Notes: a model not told the origin generated them from the letters alone. Numbered from the stretch's first letter, positions 25,319-35,863 are shown. The stretch is 64,000 bases of DNA from Triplophysa rosa (GCF_024868665.1 NC_079906.1:9010835-9074834); one strand, 5' to 3'. Translations and numbers: made by a program.

Positions 25319-25830
25319 CCTGTTTTTATGTCTTTTGTCTAAAGCTGCATCTGAAACCACTCCCTATCTCCTATATAGTGCACTATATCGGGTGTCACCA
25401 CTATATTGTAGTGGTGTCTGAAACCTGAGTGAACTACTTCATTCCCTACATTCGTTCACTCTTTTTTTACCCACAATGCACTCTGATTTTGACTCTGACA
25501 CGCTCATTCACTATTTCCCATGATACAACACGAGACGACCTCTTGATTAGAATCAGCTGGAGGACACTGACCGTTAATGCCACGAATGTATGATTATACA
25601 CACATACTGGTTGTTTGTTCTTGTTGACAGTCATTTTATACTTTTAAAGAATGTGCAGATTAAATGAATGAGATAAACAGTGGTGTTTTATTTTAAATAT
25701 ATAAAATAATTTTATTAAACGTGATAAATAAGCATGCCTGCAAATAAATGTGCCACACACACGTGTAATATAAGCTAATCGTTATGTTTATGACAAACGT
25801 CTGCGACAACAACAAAAAATATTGCGCCAT
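25319..25830. other. Unassigned stretch
   Basis: The part 25365-25480 (tagtgcactata, accactatattgtagtggtg, ttcactc) looks like a dispersed fish repeat with internal inverted words, but ends were not defined. Confidence 0.35.
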
Positions 25831-26167
25831 TGGGCCCTATTGTACACCCGGCGTAACGCGGCGCAAGGTTTTTACTAGTTTCTGCCCGACGCAGTTCTCA
25901 TTTTTCCGTCCTGCGCCGTGTTGTTTAAATAGCAAATGCATTTGCGCTCATTTGTGCTCCCATGGCCGTGTTGGTCTAAAAAAGAGGTGTGCTCAGGCGC
26001 ATTGTTGGCGCATTGCTATTTTGAGGAACTGAAAACAGACTGCGCCATAGACCAACTCAAACCTGGTTAAATTAGTTAAATTAGTAAAAGTGGATTCGGA
26101 CACGCCCTGAGTGCACCTGCACCGTGCTCTTTAAACCATGCGCTTAGATCGTGAAAATAGGGCGCTT
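25831..26167. mobile_element. hAT-like non-autonomous element rich in GCGC words
   Basis: The left edge gggccctattgtacacc and right edge gatcgtgaaaatagggcgct are imperfect inverted repeats (gccctatt against aatagggc). The interior is full of gcgca/tgcgc words, as in a fish family I recall with gggccctattttaacgatct ends. About 337 bp, no ORF. Target duplication not resolved. Confidence 0.55.
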
Positions 26168-26950
26168 AATGTTGAAGATATGTGAATGAATCATTTAGTC
26201 CGATGATTCAAAAGAACAATTTGTTTATTTGTTGATACAGTTCAACTCTTTCAAGTTGAACAGTTAACATTTTAAGTCATCATTTGTTGGTAATCTTCTC
26301 CTTTAGAAAACAGTAAGAACCATCATGACTGAATCATATGGCAGCACTTATTTTGGTGATATTTGTCTAAATAATTTTTTTACAAAAACTCATCTGTGCT
26401 AAACAAATACTTGTGATATTTCATCAGTTTTGCTAAATTTGTCAACCTTTGACATTGAGTTACACTCCACCCACTCCTTCAAAACACGTGCCACGCCCCT
26501 TTCTCCAAAGCCCCGCACTAAAAATTCTGCTCCACTGATTTTTGATGTGACTCTTCAGGACTCTTTCAATCTGCCAGTACAAAAAAGTATCGTTGAGAAA
26601 CTAAAATGTAAAGCATATGCTAGCACATGTGCCCACGGTTGTGACTAACTTCCACACAAAAAAATGGCTTAGTCATTTGTGACCTGGATGACACAGAAGT
26701 CTCATCTAAACATATTTACCAAATTTAAGTAAAAAAAATAACAGCTCTGAAGTGAAAGGTCATTGTCTTGACGCCAGAGGTTTTGTTCATTTTACAATTA
26801 ACAGGGCACGGCCTTTAAACTTGCACACAAAGCTGCCATATTGACTAAAACCGAAGAGTAATTTATGTTCCTTGTCTAGCTATCAAGCAGTCACTTTCAT
26901 AACATCGTTGTTGTATCAAGAACAGCAGTTTAACTATTCATCTTTAAACA
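26168..26950. other. Unassigned stretch
   Basis: No gene or repeat recognised. Confidence 0.4.
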
Positions 26951-27135
26951 ATTGAGAATGTCTCAGTGGTTTTGTGTCCATACAATGAAAGTCAATGGGG
27001 TCCAATGTTGTTTGGTTAACGACATTCTTCAAAATATCTTATTTTGTGTTCTGCAGAATAAAGAAAATCATACAGGTTTGAAATAACATAAGGGTGAGTA
27101 AATGATGACAGAATTTTCAATTTGGGCGAGAAGTT
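26951..27135 (+). mobile_element. Angel-like MITE, right part
   Basis: The order tctcagtggttttgtgtcca, caatggggtccaatgttgtt, caaaatatcttattttgtgt, tacaggtttgaaataacata, agggtgagtaaatgatgaca, gaattttcaatttgggcg is that of the family seen entire at 37815. The left third is missing. Confidence 0.75.
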
Positions 27136-27804
27136 GTTTTCTGTATGAATTGCACTGTGCTAATAAATAAATGAGAGCACAACCAGTGCACAAATGATTA
27201 CATTGATTCGTCTCCTGTGTGCGTACTCTATATGCTGTTCTGGAAAGCCCAGATACTGAGCTTTGATCTAGTTGGCCCCCCGCACACATACACAGAATGT
27301 GCTCAGAGTCGAAGGGAGCATGCTGACGCAAATACTGATCTCTGACGCCCTCGGATTCACACTCACTTATAAACCTCCCTCTGCCAGCCCATTTCATATT
27401 CACTCTCTTCATGTAATACAAACGAGTCTGTGTTCACACACACAAACACACATCAGCTCAACACAAGCTGCTTAACAAAACCTGTTATTACAGGAGCTAG
27501 TCTGATCATCTCTGTCATCTCTCTCTGTTTGCCACTTCAAGTGTTCTTTGACACAATCTTAAAGGAGAAGTGCTTGAAGGATGTTTTTGTGCTCAGGTGT
27601 CTTTAGTTAATGATCAACTTTGCTGTTGGTCCTAAATTTCCCAAGGAGAAATAATAATGTATGGTAAATGAATAGTAAGAGTGTATAATATAGCATAGAG
27701 CTCTGTTGCTCTGATAACATGGTCCAGGAGGAATTTGTATAGAAATGTTTTACTTCCAGATGTTGATATGTCAGAAATCTATTCTGACAGAGAAAAGCAT
27801 TCTT
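27136..27804. other. Unassigned stretch
   Basis: The frame on the minus strand at 27068-27421 (117 codons) overlaps the MITE, has no domain and is not considered a gene. Confidence 0.4.
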
Positions 27805-27895
27805 TTTCAAGTGCAGAAGATTTTAAATGATCAAACTCACTTCCTGCATCCACAATATGAACTGCTTCCTTCTTGTAGAAGATACAATCCAATGT
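27805..27895 (+). pseudogene. LINE (L2-type) C-terminal fragment
   Basis: The translated stretch QKILNDQTHFLHPQYELLPS followed by CRRY matches the C-terminal signature of fish L2/CR1 ORF2 proteins (ILNDPSHPLH..E..LLPSGRRYR). The same signature appears at 30480-30689. Only about 30 residues are recognisable and the frame runs on into unrelated sequence. A short dead 3' fragment. Confidence 0.5.
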
Positions 27896-28128
27896 GTATC
27901 TTTATAGGTTTTAATGTGTTTTTAACTATTACAACTTATTTTTCTTTTTGTCTATTTGTCTTTTATAAAATGGTTAGTTCGGGTCCTTGATTCTGATGGG
28001 TTGTGCCCAAAAACATACAGCTGGCCACATTACATAAGTATTACTGCACCACTGTATGTTCCTGCATCTTTGCTGTGTTTTGTTTTATGAAACCTTATAA
28101 AAGAAATAAACCTTGTGAAGGCTTGTTT

Positions 28129-28218
28129 TACAGTGATTTTATAACAGCGAATGTGGTTTTATAACTCTTCTTCGCATCATGCCTAGCAACTCCCCTTAGC
28201 TGTTATAAAATCACTGTA
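28129..28218. repeat. Perfect 20-bp inverted repeat (hairpin)
   Basis: Arms 28129-28148 (tacagtgattttataacagc) and 28199-28218 are exact reverse complements around a 50-bp loop. The loop carries ctagcaactcccctta. It looks like a tiny TIR element or its remnant, 13 bp before the Angel-like copy at 28231. Confidence 0.85.
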
Positions 28219-28230
28219 ACCCATTGCTTC

Positions 28231-28440
28231 TTAAAAGGATAGCTCACCCAAAAAGGACAATTCTGTCATTATTTACTCACCCTCAAGTTGTTTCAAATCT
28301 GTATAAATTCTTTGTTTTGATGAACACAGAGAAAGCTATATGGAAGAAAGTTAGCAATTTTCAGCTCTGGGACATCATTGACCATAGGTACATTTGTGCA
28401 GAATTAGAACAACTTGAGGGAAATGATGACAGATGACAGT
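28231..28440 (+). mobile_element. Angel-like MITE, diverged copy
   Basis: TTAA at 28231-28234 opens it, followed by aaggatagctcacccaaaaa, acaattctgtcattatttac, tcaccctcaagttgtttcaa and, at the right, aacttgagggaaatgatgac. The right terminus is lost in agatgacagt. The paired inner blocks caagttgttt..gaacaacttg are inverted, typical of this foldback family. Confidence 0.65.
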
Positions 28441-30479
28441 AAAGTAGCCTATACGTTTTTATTTTACTTTATTGAGTTCTCAAATACTGTGCTTCTTTTA
28501 AGTGTTTAAGTGTACCTTTGTCTCTAATGTTTCTCCCAAAATGTCTCACATTATTTGTCGTAGACCTCATAATCATAATTTCAATGATCAATTTCAAATA
28601 ACACAATGAAACAATTTTTTTGTTGTTTAGTGGTGTTTCGCTTTCATTTTTACTGTTTGACACAGTTTGCTGAATACAAAAATCACAACAATTTTTTTTA
28701 CCATCAACGGTACAAGAAAAAAATATATATTTTCACACATTTTGGTATTATTACTCGTACGCAGAAATCACAACGTACTTGCATAACACTGCAACAACAG
28801 TTTAACATAACAGTCACTAAAAATGAGTTGTCCAAAACTTTTCGCTTTTGTCTTTTATGGCTAATACTGTCTTCACGAACCAAGTTCCAGACGTAGTCAC
28901 CCATCATCGCTTCATCCCACCTTCCCTGTGCTACAGAAATTTCTAGAATTTTCTGACAGTGACAACTGGAAAATAATTTTTAAAATATGTGAAAATTTGT
29001 ACATTTGTTTTTGTTTATTTGCAATATAGCGATATCGCAAGTAATGATATAAGCTCAAAATTTATACTTGAGCTAAATACACACTAAAACATCGATGCTA
29101 CATGAAAATAAATATTACCACAATAATTAGCACCACACAATTGTACAAGAACTATAAAAAGGTTGGGTGAAACAAAAATATGTTACACTGTGTAATCATT
29201 TCGGTTACACACTCGTGTGGCTTTTAAAAGAACGTTTCATCATTTTTACTACCTGACCCCATTCACTTGCTCTAGTCTTTTACTAGAAAACAAGTTTATT
29301 TTTTCTGTGAAAGTAGATATTGTGCCTCAGATTCTGTCAATAGAGCTCAACTTGTACTGAACCCAGAACATTCCAAACTGAACAACCAATCCATTTTAAG
29401 ATGAATGAGTCTGACCAATAGCTCAGAGCAGAGTGACACAAAGGTGAGAAATGCAAATTACTCCCCATGGGTGTGAAATGCTAAAATAACTCAGAAATCC
29501 AGCAGCATTTACAAATATATACAGTACTCGCCTAGATACACGTCTACAACAAACATTCTCAATTTGCTCTCCGTTTTATCTCCTTACCAGAAAAACAATT
29601 GAAATATCAGAGAGATCTCATTTTTCTTTCTTGCAGGTTATGCTCCTTTTACTGTCAGGGGCTGAGGTGAGTGTTTCGTCTTCTGCAGCTCTGGAAAAAG
29701 GAATCGCTCTGGGAAAGAAAAAGATAATGTAGCAAGACAGACAGGGACCCCTGCCACCTGCTTGAGGCATATTTCACCGGCTTCACCATAAGAGCAGACA
29801 TTAATTGTGATTAAAAATGACATTACCATCTCACATGCGCAAACTCACACCCCGAACCCAGAGTCACACGGTCACTAAATCTTCATTTGGTATCCGTTCG
29901 GCGAGTCTGCGGGGTTGATAATGAGATATCCGTCTCCTTTTTCCATCCTTTTATTCTTTTCCCACTTGCACAACCCTACAAGGACACTGCCCGTGAAACC
30001 GCATCTTCTTATTCCAGACCAATCACCTTTACACACACAGAGATAAGTTCAATTTCATTCAAGTTCATTAAAATTTAATTTAGCATTCAAACCTTTTGCT
30101 GTTCTCTCAAATCTCATTCCCAAATCTCTTTCAAAACTACAAGGTTTAAAGTGGACGAAGCAAATTCTCCAATTCACTTCACCCACATGCAATGTGCATT
30201 ACCCAGAAAACCAGGTAGGCCTTGTGCACCACAGAGACATTTCAAATGCTCATAAGGTGCGGTTTGTTGCATGTGAAGCCTCAATGTGGGATTACTGGAA
30301 GACTAACAGCAGCTGAAAAGTATTCAATGATTATTTTTTCTTTATGCTCACTCTCAGATCTCTTAAATTCTTAGGGTTGTACACCACTTCACCGCCTGGA
30401 CTAACTGTTCTCGCCCTTTTCCACACAATGAAACGTAACAATTACTTTTCAATGAAAACTGCAGGCTTCAATATATCTA
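28441..30479. other. Unassigned 2-kb stretch
   Basis: AT-rich with many poly-T and poly-A runs between 28600 and 29170. No gene or repeat family recognised. Confidence 0.4.
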
Positions 30480-30689
30480 ATGGGAAACGTGAGTCACCAC
30501 ACAGAACCGCTTTATCTTCGGACCCTGTATGAAAAGTCTATGCTGAGGGAGGCACAAAAGAGCTTGCATGATATAACACACACCTTCAACTGTGAGTTCG
30601 AAATGCCGTCATCAGGTCGGAGACTAAGAATTCCGAGATGCAGATTAAACAGGTTTAAAAACTCATTTATTCCTCCTGCAATCAAGTAA
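30480..30689 (+). pseudogene. L2 ORF2 C-terminus
   Basis: The frame reads a run ending in MPSSGRRLRIPRCRLNRFKN and then SFIPPAIK before the stop. The SGRR..RxPRCRLNR..NSF(I/V)P block is the C-terminal signature of L2-clade ORF2. No endonuclease or RT domain is present, so the fragment cannot act alone. Confidence 0.7.
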
Positions 30690-30902
30690 TTAATTGACAC
30701 CATGTAATGGATCTTTTTTTATGTTTCAGATGTGAATCATCTATTATTGTATATGTTACTAGTTGTACTATTTATGATTAAGGTTTATATGTCTGGTTTT
30801 ATGTGATGCAGTACTCAGTACTGTATTGTTGAACCCAAGACAAATTTCCCTCAGGGACAATAAAGTATACCTTACCATACCTTACCTTACTGTACCTTAC
30901 CT
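30480..30902 (+). mobile_element. L2-type LINE, 3' end
   Basis: A C-terminal coding fragment (30480-30689) is followed by a 3' UTR. The UTR ends with caagacaaatttccctcagg, gacaataaagtata and the short tandem tail (ccttac)n. This is the 3' architecture of fish L2 elements: an internal AATAAA-like signal, then simple repeats. It is 5'-truncated, as LINE copies usually are. Confidence 0.75.
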
Positions 30903-31773
30903 GAAAACTTTTCTTTTAAACTCTTTTCTGTTTGAGTTTGGGTCTAACATATTTTGAGTTTGGAATTAAAACAAGCCCTACTGACAAATATAAGCTGCCA
31001 CAGTATGTGTTGTGTTTTATATGCATGTCTCCAATTGCTGGTGAGGCTTTTTTGTCTATAAATTTAACCTGAAGGTCCGAGTCAGATCAGCATACCAGCT
31101 ATGCCGGACCACCGGCTAGAAGAGCACAAGACCAGCATAAATCAGCCTGGAAATGATGCTGGTCTTTTTGGGAGGGTAAAGACAGTCTGTACCAGCCTTA
31201 TTGCCAAAAAAAACATATGCTCTAACTTCATTGATCTTATGTATTGATTATGTGTTATGGTCCAAGAAGCTCAAAATAGCTCCATTCTAATTCTCCTATA
31301 AGGTGTTGTTTACAGCTGGTGTTAAGATCAGTTTCAGGTGATTCGATTGCACCTGGTTAGGTAAGATCAGACTGCCAACAGAAGGTCTAAACTCCATCGC
31401 AGCTCTCATTGGGAAAAGGGGCGCCCAAGAAGCCATTTTACCAACCAATCACAGTTCACTTTGTTCAGCATCATGTTTAAGGGCCGGTCCACACCAGGAC
31501 GATAATCGCGCAAGTTTATCGTCGACGTTTAACGCATCGTGACTAAACAAAGGGCGCCAATGTGACTGTGCACACCGACGCGGAAAACGGCAGGCGTAAA
31601 AGCGTCATTTGTTTTAAACGCCTCAGGCTAGATTTTTTGTTTGACGCGCCGCATTAAAAACTGGCCTTCCAATGAGATTGGCACTTTTCTTCACGTGCCT
31701 GGAGCTGCTGAAGTTACAGTAAAACAGGACTTGGTGGCGCTCAAGCTCAAAATGGTCTTGCCGAGCACACATT
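30903..31773. other. Unassigned stretch with weak repeat traces
   Basis: 31090-31170 has accagcataaatcagcctgg and gatgctggtctttttgggag, as in a fish repeat built on accagc. 31490-31640 has gggccggtccacaccaggac and CpG-rich words like those near 62860-62990. Neither has defined ends. Confidence 0.4.
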
Positions 31774-32359
31774 AGCTGTCTCGTTTCGTAAGGCTGCGCC
31801 TTGTGTCCTCCATAGGTCTCATCCTCTAAAGGATGCGGTATACAGAGGATTTTCAACTTAGAATGAAACGAGACGTCCTTCGTACTGGACATACTGGCAG
31901 AAAGGAAACAGGAAGTACCATGTTGCTATGACAACACGTTGCACTCGCACACCTGTCAAATTAATTAAAATTATTTCTACATGATTTAAGAGGTAAAAAG
32001 TTGGTTGCTTTCTACCCTAAACAATGCCAAAAGAGTTTAACAAATGTAGCTTATTTTGCCTTACTGTTTCAAAACGTTTCAAAATCACTAAAGGCTTGTA
32101 AACCTATTTACTACATATGCCTGCTAAAATTAAAAAAGTGACACAAATTGTAAACTGTTAACATTTAAACACCACATATTTGATTGAATGTGCAGCTGCT
32201 GCAGTTTATTCAAATAACAGATGTTGGCCGACGCAAAGAATTGTGGGTTATCTCTAGCATTGAAGGATACACATCATGTGTCCTCCGAATTCTCGTGAAA
32301 ATATGTCGCATTAGAAGGGTGCATACAGAGTGTCCTACCTGCTTTTATGGAACGAGACA

Positions 32360-32365
32360 GCCTCG
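32360..32365. other. Target-site duplication, left copy (gcctcg)
   Basis: gcctcg precedes the left LTR at 32366 and recurs at 35141-35146 directly after the right LTR. This fixes both outer boundaries of the LTR retrotransposon. Confidence 0.9.
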
Positions 32366-32990
32366 TGTCACGACTGGTGGTGAAAGAAGAACCCAAGCGC
32401 AGGCAACGGCAGTGAAGGGGTTAACAGATATATTTATTTTACAAAAACACAAACAAAAACACCCACAATGGGGAAAACGAAACTGATATATATATATATA
32501 TATATACACAACACAAAACAAAAACCCACGAGGGGGTGTAAACATGACAAGATAATAATAAGGGTAAACAGGGACGAAAACTAACTAAACACTAAACTAG
32601 AAACAACACTTGACATAAACTAAACTAGACAGACCAACATCTTAAACAAGGCACAATGACAGGACAGGTGAAACAGAAAGACCAGGATGACACAGGAACA
32701 TGAAGGAACACTGACAACACGACCACATACATAGTAATACAGAGCACAGACAAAGAAACAGAGGGTATATATAGGGAAGACAAACGAGGGATAAACATGG
32801 GGCAGGTGTGGGACATTAAACACTCAGGGAAAGATAACGAGGAAACGAGAGGCAGGGCCAGAGACGAGACACTGGAAAAACACATGAGAGGCATAAACAT
32901 CTCATGGCCTTCCCACATAAAACCCAAGGACTCTGCCCCGATCCCACCACACGACTAGAATTTCATAAACAAGACGGTGGGACCGTGACA
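32366..32990 (-). repeat. 3' LTR of element 1
   Basis: 625 bp. On the minus strand it has the TATA-like ccctatatatacc near 32764-32776, an AATAAA-type signal (gtaaaataaatatatctg near 32430) and a (TA)n run at 32486-32505. The first ~145 bp and most of the stretch from about 32760 onward match the other LTR closely. The block about 32515-32720 does not. Confidence 0.88.
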
Positions 32991-33308
32991 GAGCCCCCCC
33001 CTTAATGAACACCTCCAGGTGTTCACCAAGGGGTGACTAACAAGACTAAGACGAGTCAGACACATGGGACACAAGTAACGACATAGGATGGGGTGGGACA
33101 ACAAAAACAACAAACATGGGAGGGGGGGTGGGGCAAAACAAGGGCCCATAGGGGGCAGTCCATGGGGGTGGGGAAAGTCCCAGTCCCCGGCTGCGCTCGA
33201 GGGCGCTGAGTCCTAGGGGACTTAGGAGGAGTCCTGGGGGGACAGTCTTTGGCCCTGGGAGTTCCCAGGGAGCTGACGGCTTGAGCGGTGAAGGCGGCTG
33301 GACATGGG

Positions 33309-34493
33309 CTAGCGCTGGAGCGACCGGCTGGAAGGCCGGCTGGACAGGGCTTGACGCCGGCTGGAAGGCCGGCTGGACAGGGCTTGACGCCGGCTGGAAG
33401 GCCGGCTGGACAGGGCTTGACGCCGGCTGGAAGGCCGGCTGGACAGGGCTTGACGCCGGCTGGAAGGCCGGCTGGACAGGGCTTGACGCCGGCTGGAAGG
33501 CCGGCTGGACAGGGCTTGACGCCGGCTGGAAGGCCGGCTGGACAGGGCTTGACGCCGGCTGGAAGGCCGGCTGGACAGGGCTTGACGCCGGCTGGAAGGC
33601 CGGCTGGACAGGGCTTGACGCCGGCTGGAAGGCCGGCTGGACAGGGCTTGACGCCGGCTGGAAGGCCGGCTGGACAGGCTTGACGCCGGCTGGAAGGCCG
33701 GCTGGACAGGGCTGACGCCGGCTGGAAGGCCGGCTGGACAGGGCTTGACGCCGGCTGGATCACCGGACTGGACGCCGGCTGGATCACCGGACTGGACGCC
33801 GGCTGGATCACAAGACTGGACACAAGACTGGACGCCGGCTGGATCACAAGACTGGACACAAGACTGGACGCCGGCTGGATCACAAGACTGGACACAAGAC
33901 TGGACACAAGACTGGACACAAGACTGGACACAAGACTGGACCGGACTGGATGCCGGCTGGACCACCGGCCTGGGTGGTGCCCCCCTCCTCGGCTTCTTCT
34001 TCGACCGGCCCACAGAACGTGTGGCCGGTTGCTGAGAAGCGATGGGGAGCCCGGTTAGCTCCGTACCGGAAGAGTCGGATGGGGAGTCCCACGACTCCCT
34101 TCGTCTGCGCCGGCCACGGATGCTGATGGGCGGAGTAAGAGCTGCCGGGGAAGAGGCGGACGGTGCGGCCATGCCGATGACCCCGATCTCCATGACGCGA
34201 CCCTCCGGGATCACGGGTAGGGGAGATGGATTGGGTTGGGCTGAGACCCTGGGCTCCGGCCGATTCATGGCATACCGAATCATGTCCGTGAAGCCCAGCG
34301 GTCTCAGCATCCTCATCTCCTCCCGAGACAGCGGCTCATTCAGTCCGCCGTTGAACAGGGCCATCTGCTCAGTCTCGTCATAGACCATCTCCCCTGCGGT
34401 CTCGAAGAATCGATCTGCGAACTCCAGGACATCGGAGTAGCCCTGTCGCAGACCGCAGAGGAGATGGGCCTGCCTGGATCGCCTAGCCTCCAT
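33309..34493 (-). CDS. Gag-like protein with internal tandem repeats (element 1)
   Basis: Read from the ATG at 34493, the ORF has about 394 codons; the frame stays open further upstream into the 5' LTR. Residues 8-78 (CGLRQGYSDVLEFADRFFET, then FNGGLNEPLS and a proline-bounded helix) resemble the capsid-like part of fish Ty3/Gypsy Gag. Two basic clusters follow, RGRRRRRE near 126-133 and RSKKKPRRG near 163-171, which could bind RNA. No CCHC zinc knuckle is visible. From about residue 180 the protein is repeats: tetrapeptide VQSC, then DPAG units, then 11-residue units coded by a 33-bp minisatellite. Two 1-bp deletions (near 33678 and 33712) change the reading of the 33-bp unit, so the ancestral C-terminus probably differed. 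Gag assignment is inference from pattern and location. Confidence 0.6.
   Translation of the reverse strand: MEARRSRQAHLLCGLRQGYSDVLEFADRFFETAGEMVYDETEQMALFNGGLNEPLSREEMRMLRPLGFTDMIRYAMNRPEPRVSAQPNPSPLPVIPEGRVMEIGVIGMAAPSASSPAALTPPISIRGRRRRRESWDSPSDSSGTELTGLPIASQQPATRSVGRSKKKPRRGAPPRPVVQPASSPVQSCVQSCVQSCVQSCVQSCDPAGVQSCVQSCDPAGVQSCVQSCDPAGVQSGDPAGVQSGDPAGVKPCPAGLPAGVSPVQPAFQPASSLSSRPSSRRQALSSRPSSRRQALSSRPSSRRQALSSRPSSRRQALSSRPSSRRQALSSRPSSRRQALSSRPSSRRQALSSRPSSRRQALSSRPSSRRQALSSRPSSRRQALSSRPSSRSLQR
33320..33765. repeat. 33-bp minisatellite, about 13 copies
   Basis: The unit contains ggctggaaggccggctggac followed by agggcttgacgcc. Units are almost identical over about 445 bp. One lacks a g (near 33678) and one lacks a t (near 33712). 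Because 33 is a multiple of three, several frames on both strands are open through the array, including about 131- and 144-codon frames on the plus strand that are by-products. The array lies in the gag-like ORF of element 1. Confidence 0.95.
33748..33960. repeat. Higher-order 24/36/12-bp repeat next to the minisatellite
   Basis: Beyond the 33-bp array the unit changes. ggctggatcaccggactgg repeats every 24 bp, then a 36-bp unit with two cacaagactgga words appears, then cacaagactgga alone runs every 12 bp. All lengths are multiples of 12, so the gag frame is kept. Shared half-units suggest stepwise unequal crossing-over or slippage. Confidence 0.9.
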
Positions 34494-34528
34494 CTTGCCT
34501 GCTGGGTTCAATGAGGGCTCTTGTATTC

Positions 34529-34648
34529 TGTCACGACTGGTGGTGAAAGAAGAACCCAAGCGCAGGCAACGGCAGTGAAGGGGTTAACAGATATATTTAT
34601 TTTACAAAAACACAAACAAAAACACCCACAATGGGGAAAACGAAACTG

Positions 34649-34679
<31 letters not shown>

Positions 34680-35140
34680 AAACAAACGACTTCCCACGTG
34701 GGGGCAAAACGTAAAATCAAAGAGAAGCAAAAACCTAACTCAGAAACTCGACACAACGTCTTAAAATAAAACAAGGCAGGACAACTAAAGCAAAAACACA
34801 AAACTCACAGTTCACGAACAAGGCATACAACAGGAACATGAGCGTATACACAACGCACGCCACATACATAAACGTAATACAAGAGCACAGGACAAAGAAA
34901 CAAGAGGGTATATATAGGGAAGACAAACGAGGGATAATTACATGGGGCAGGTATGGGACATTAAACACTCAGGGAAAGATAACGAGGAAACGAGATGGCG
35001 GGAACAGAGACGAGACACTGGAAAAACACATGAGAGGTAAAAACAAACATCTCATGGCCTTCCCACATAAAACCCAAGGACTCTGCCCCGATCCCACCAC
35101 ACGACTAGAATTTCATAAACAAGACGGTGGGACCGTGACA
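34529..35140 (-). repeat. 5' LTR of element 1
   Basis: 612 bp, tgtcac..gtgaca. It shares the first ~145 bp and most of the last ~270 bp with the left LTR. The middle (about 34677-34870) has different sequence, for example acttcccacgtgggggc instead of ccacgagggggtg. After this LTR the minus strand reads gaatacaagagccctc and then tgaacccagcagg, a leader also seen in element 2. Confidence 0.88.
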
Positions 35141-35208
35141 GCCTCGATGACGTAACAGGCTTCAAATGAGACCTCCGGAGGACGCAGCCTTCCCAAACGA
35201 GACACAGC

Positions 35209-35863
35209 AGCTGTGTCCCAATTCGGGTGCTGCGTGCTTTGAAGGCTGCATTTTAAGACTGATTACGTCACAGCAGCGCGACTGAAGGCTGGTAAGTCTG
35301 TCCCGATTCAAAGGTTGCTTCAAATGCAGCCCCAAAATGCGACCTTATTTCCGCAGGTTTTTAAGGATAGAACGAATGTATTCTTCACAGCCTTGTAACC
35401 GCCTGTAACGGCTTGAAAATTTTAAATAATCATTCAAAACTTTAGTTAAATAAAAGTAGGTAATTCACAAAAACGGTCCATTTCAGTGTTTTAATATTAT
35501 ATGTGATGATGTTCATTAACATTATTGGTGCATTATTGTGTTTTAAACTTCTAAGGTTGGTTAATTTAATATACTGTTGGGCTGTTCTAATCTACATAAA
35601 CGTGTCATATTCTCTAAAATAAAATATATTTTTTTCTGGCTACGTATTTGTTTAAAAAAGTCAGAAACGTCACTGCTGTGTCCTGCTGCTGTCGCCACGC
35701 AACATGAGCAGCAGGTGACGCAATTAGGAAATCCTCCGCGAGGATGGACATTCTCATTTCAGTTCGGTTCTTGGACTTTTCAGGCTGCGTGCTTTGAAAA
35801 ACAAGTCCTCGTTTTTAAGTCCGCGACCTCAGAAGGTTGTGGCCCCCGAATTGGGACACAGCT
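35209..35863. mobile_element. TIR element with AGCTGTGTCCCAATTCGGG ends
   Basis: Left end agctgtgtcccaattcgggt and right end cccccgaattgggacacagct are inverted repeats of about 20 bp. Subterminal ctgcgtgctttgaa words occur near both ends (35228 and 35785). 655 bp with only short frames. The type is familiar as a fish hAT-like non-autonomous element. It directly abuts the right end of the 31774-35208 element. Confidence 0.7.

Larger units (their letters stand above)
32366..35140 (-). mobile_element. Non-autonomous LTR retrotransposon (element 1)
   Basis: Two direct LTRs (32366-32990 and 34529-35140) with TG..CA ends, tgtcac/gtgaca, enclose 1538 bp. It sits between 6-bp target duplications gcctcg. 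A polypurine tract on the minus strand (taaggggggggctc) abuts the left LTR, so the element is transcribed on the minus strand and its 5' LTR is the right one. The interior holds one gag-like ORF with a large minisatellite. There is no protease, RT, RNase H or integrase, so it must depend on another element, presumably Ty3-like. Confidence 0.88.
31774..35208. mobile_element. hAT-like TIR element interrupted by LTR retrotransposon
   Basis: The left end agctgtctcgtttcgtaagg..ctgcgccttgtgtcctccat and the right end (35160-35208: gacctccggaggacgcagcc..cccaaacgagacacagc) are inverted copies. Removing 32366-35146 joins acgagacagcctcg to atgacgtaacaggcttc, giving an empty site of about 655 bp. The left and right termini diverge at about one base in five. 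Superfamily is inferred from the terminus type only. Confidence 0.6.

Noticed and set aside
33281..33715. Plus-strand frames of 131-144 codons through the minisatellite
   Set aside because: A 33-bp repeat without stop codons leaves several frames open. The gag-like ORF is on the other strand and has a non-repeat N-terminus.
33320..33960. Possible CRISPR array
   Set aside because: Units are contiguous with no unique spacers and lie in a retrotransposon ORF of an animal genome.
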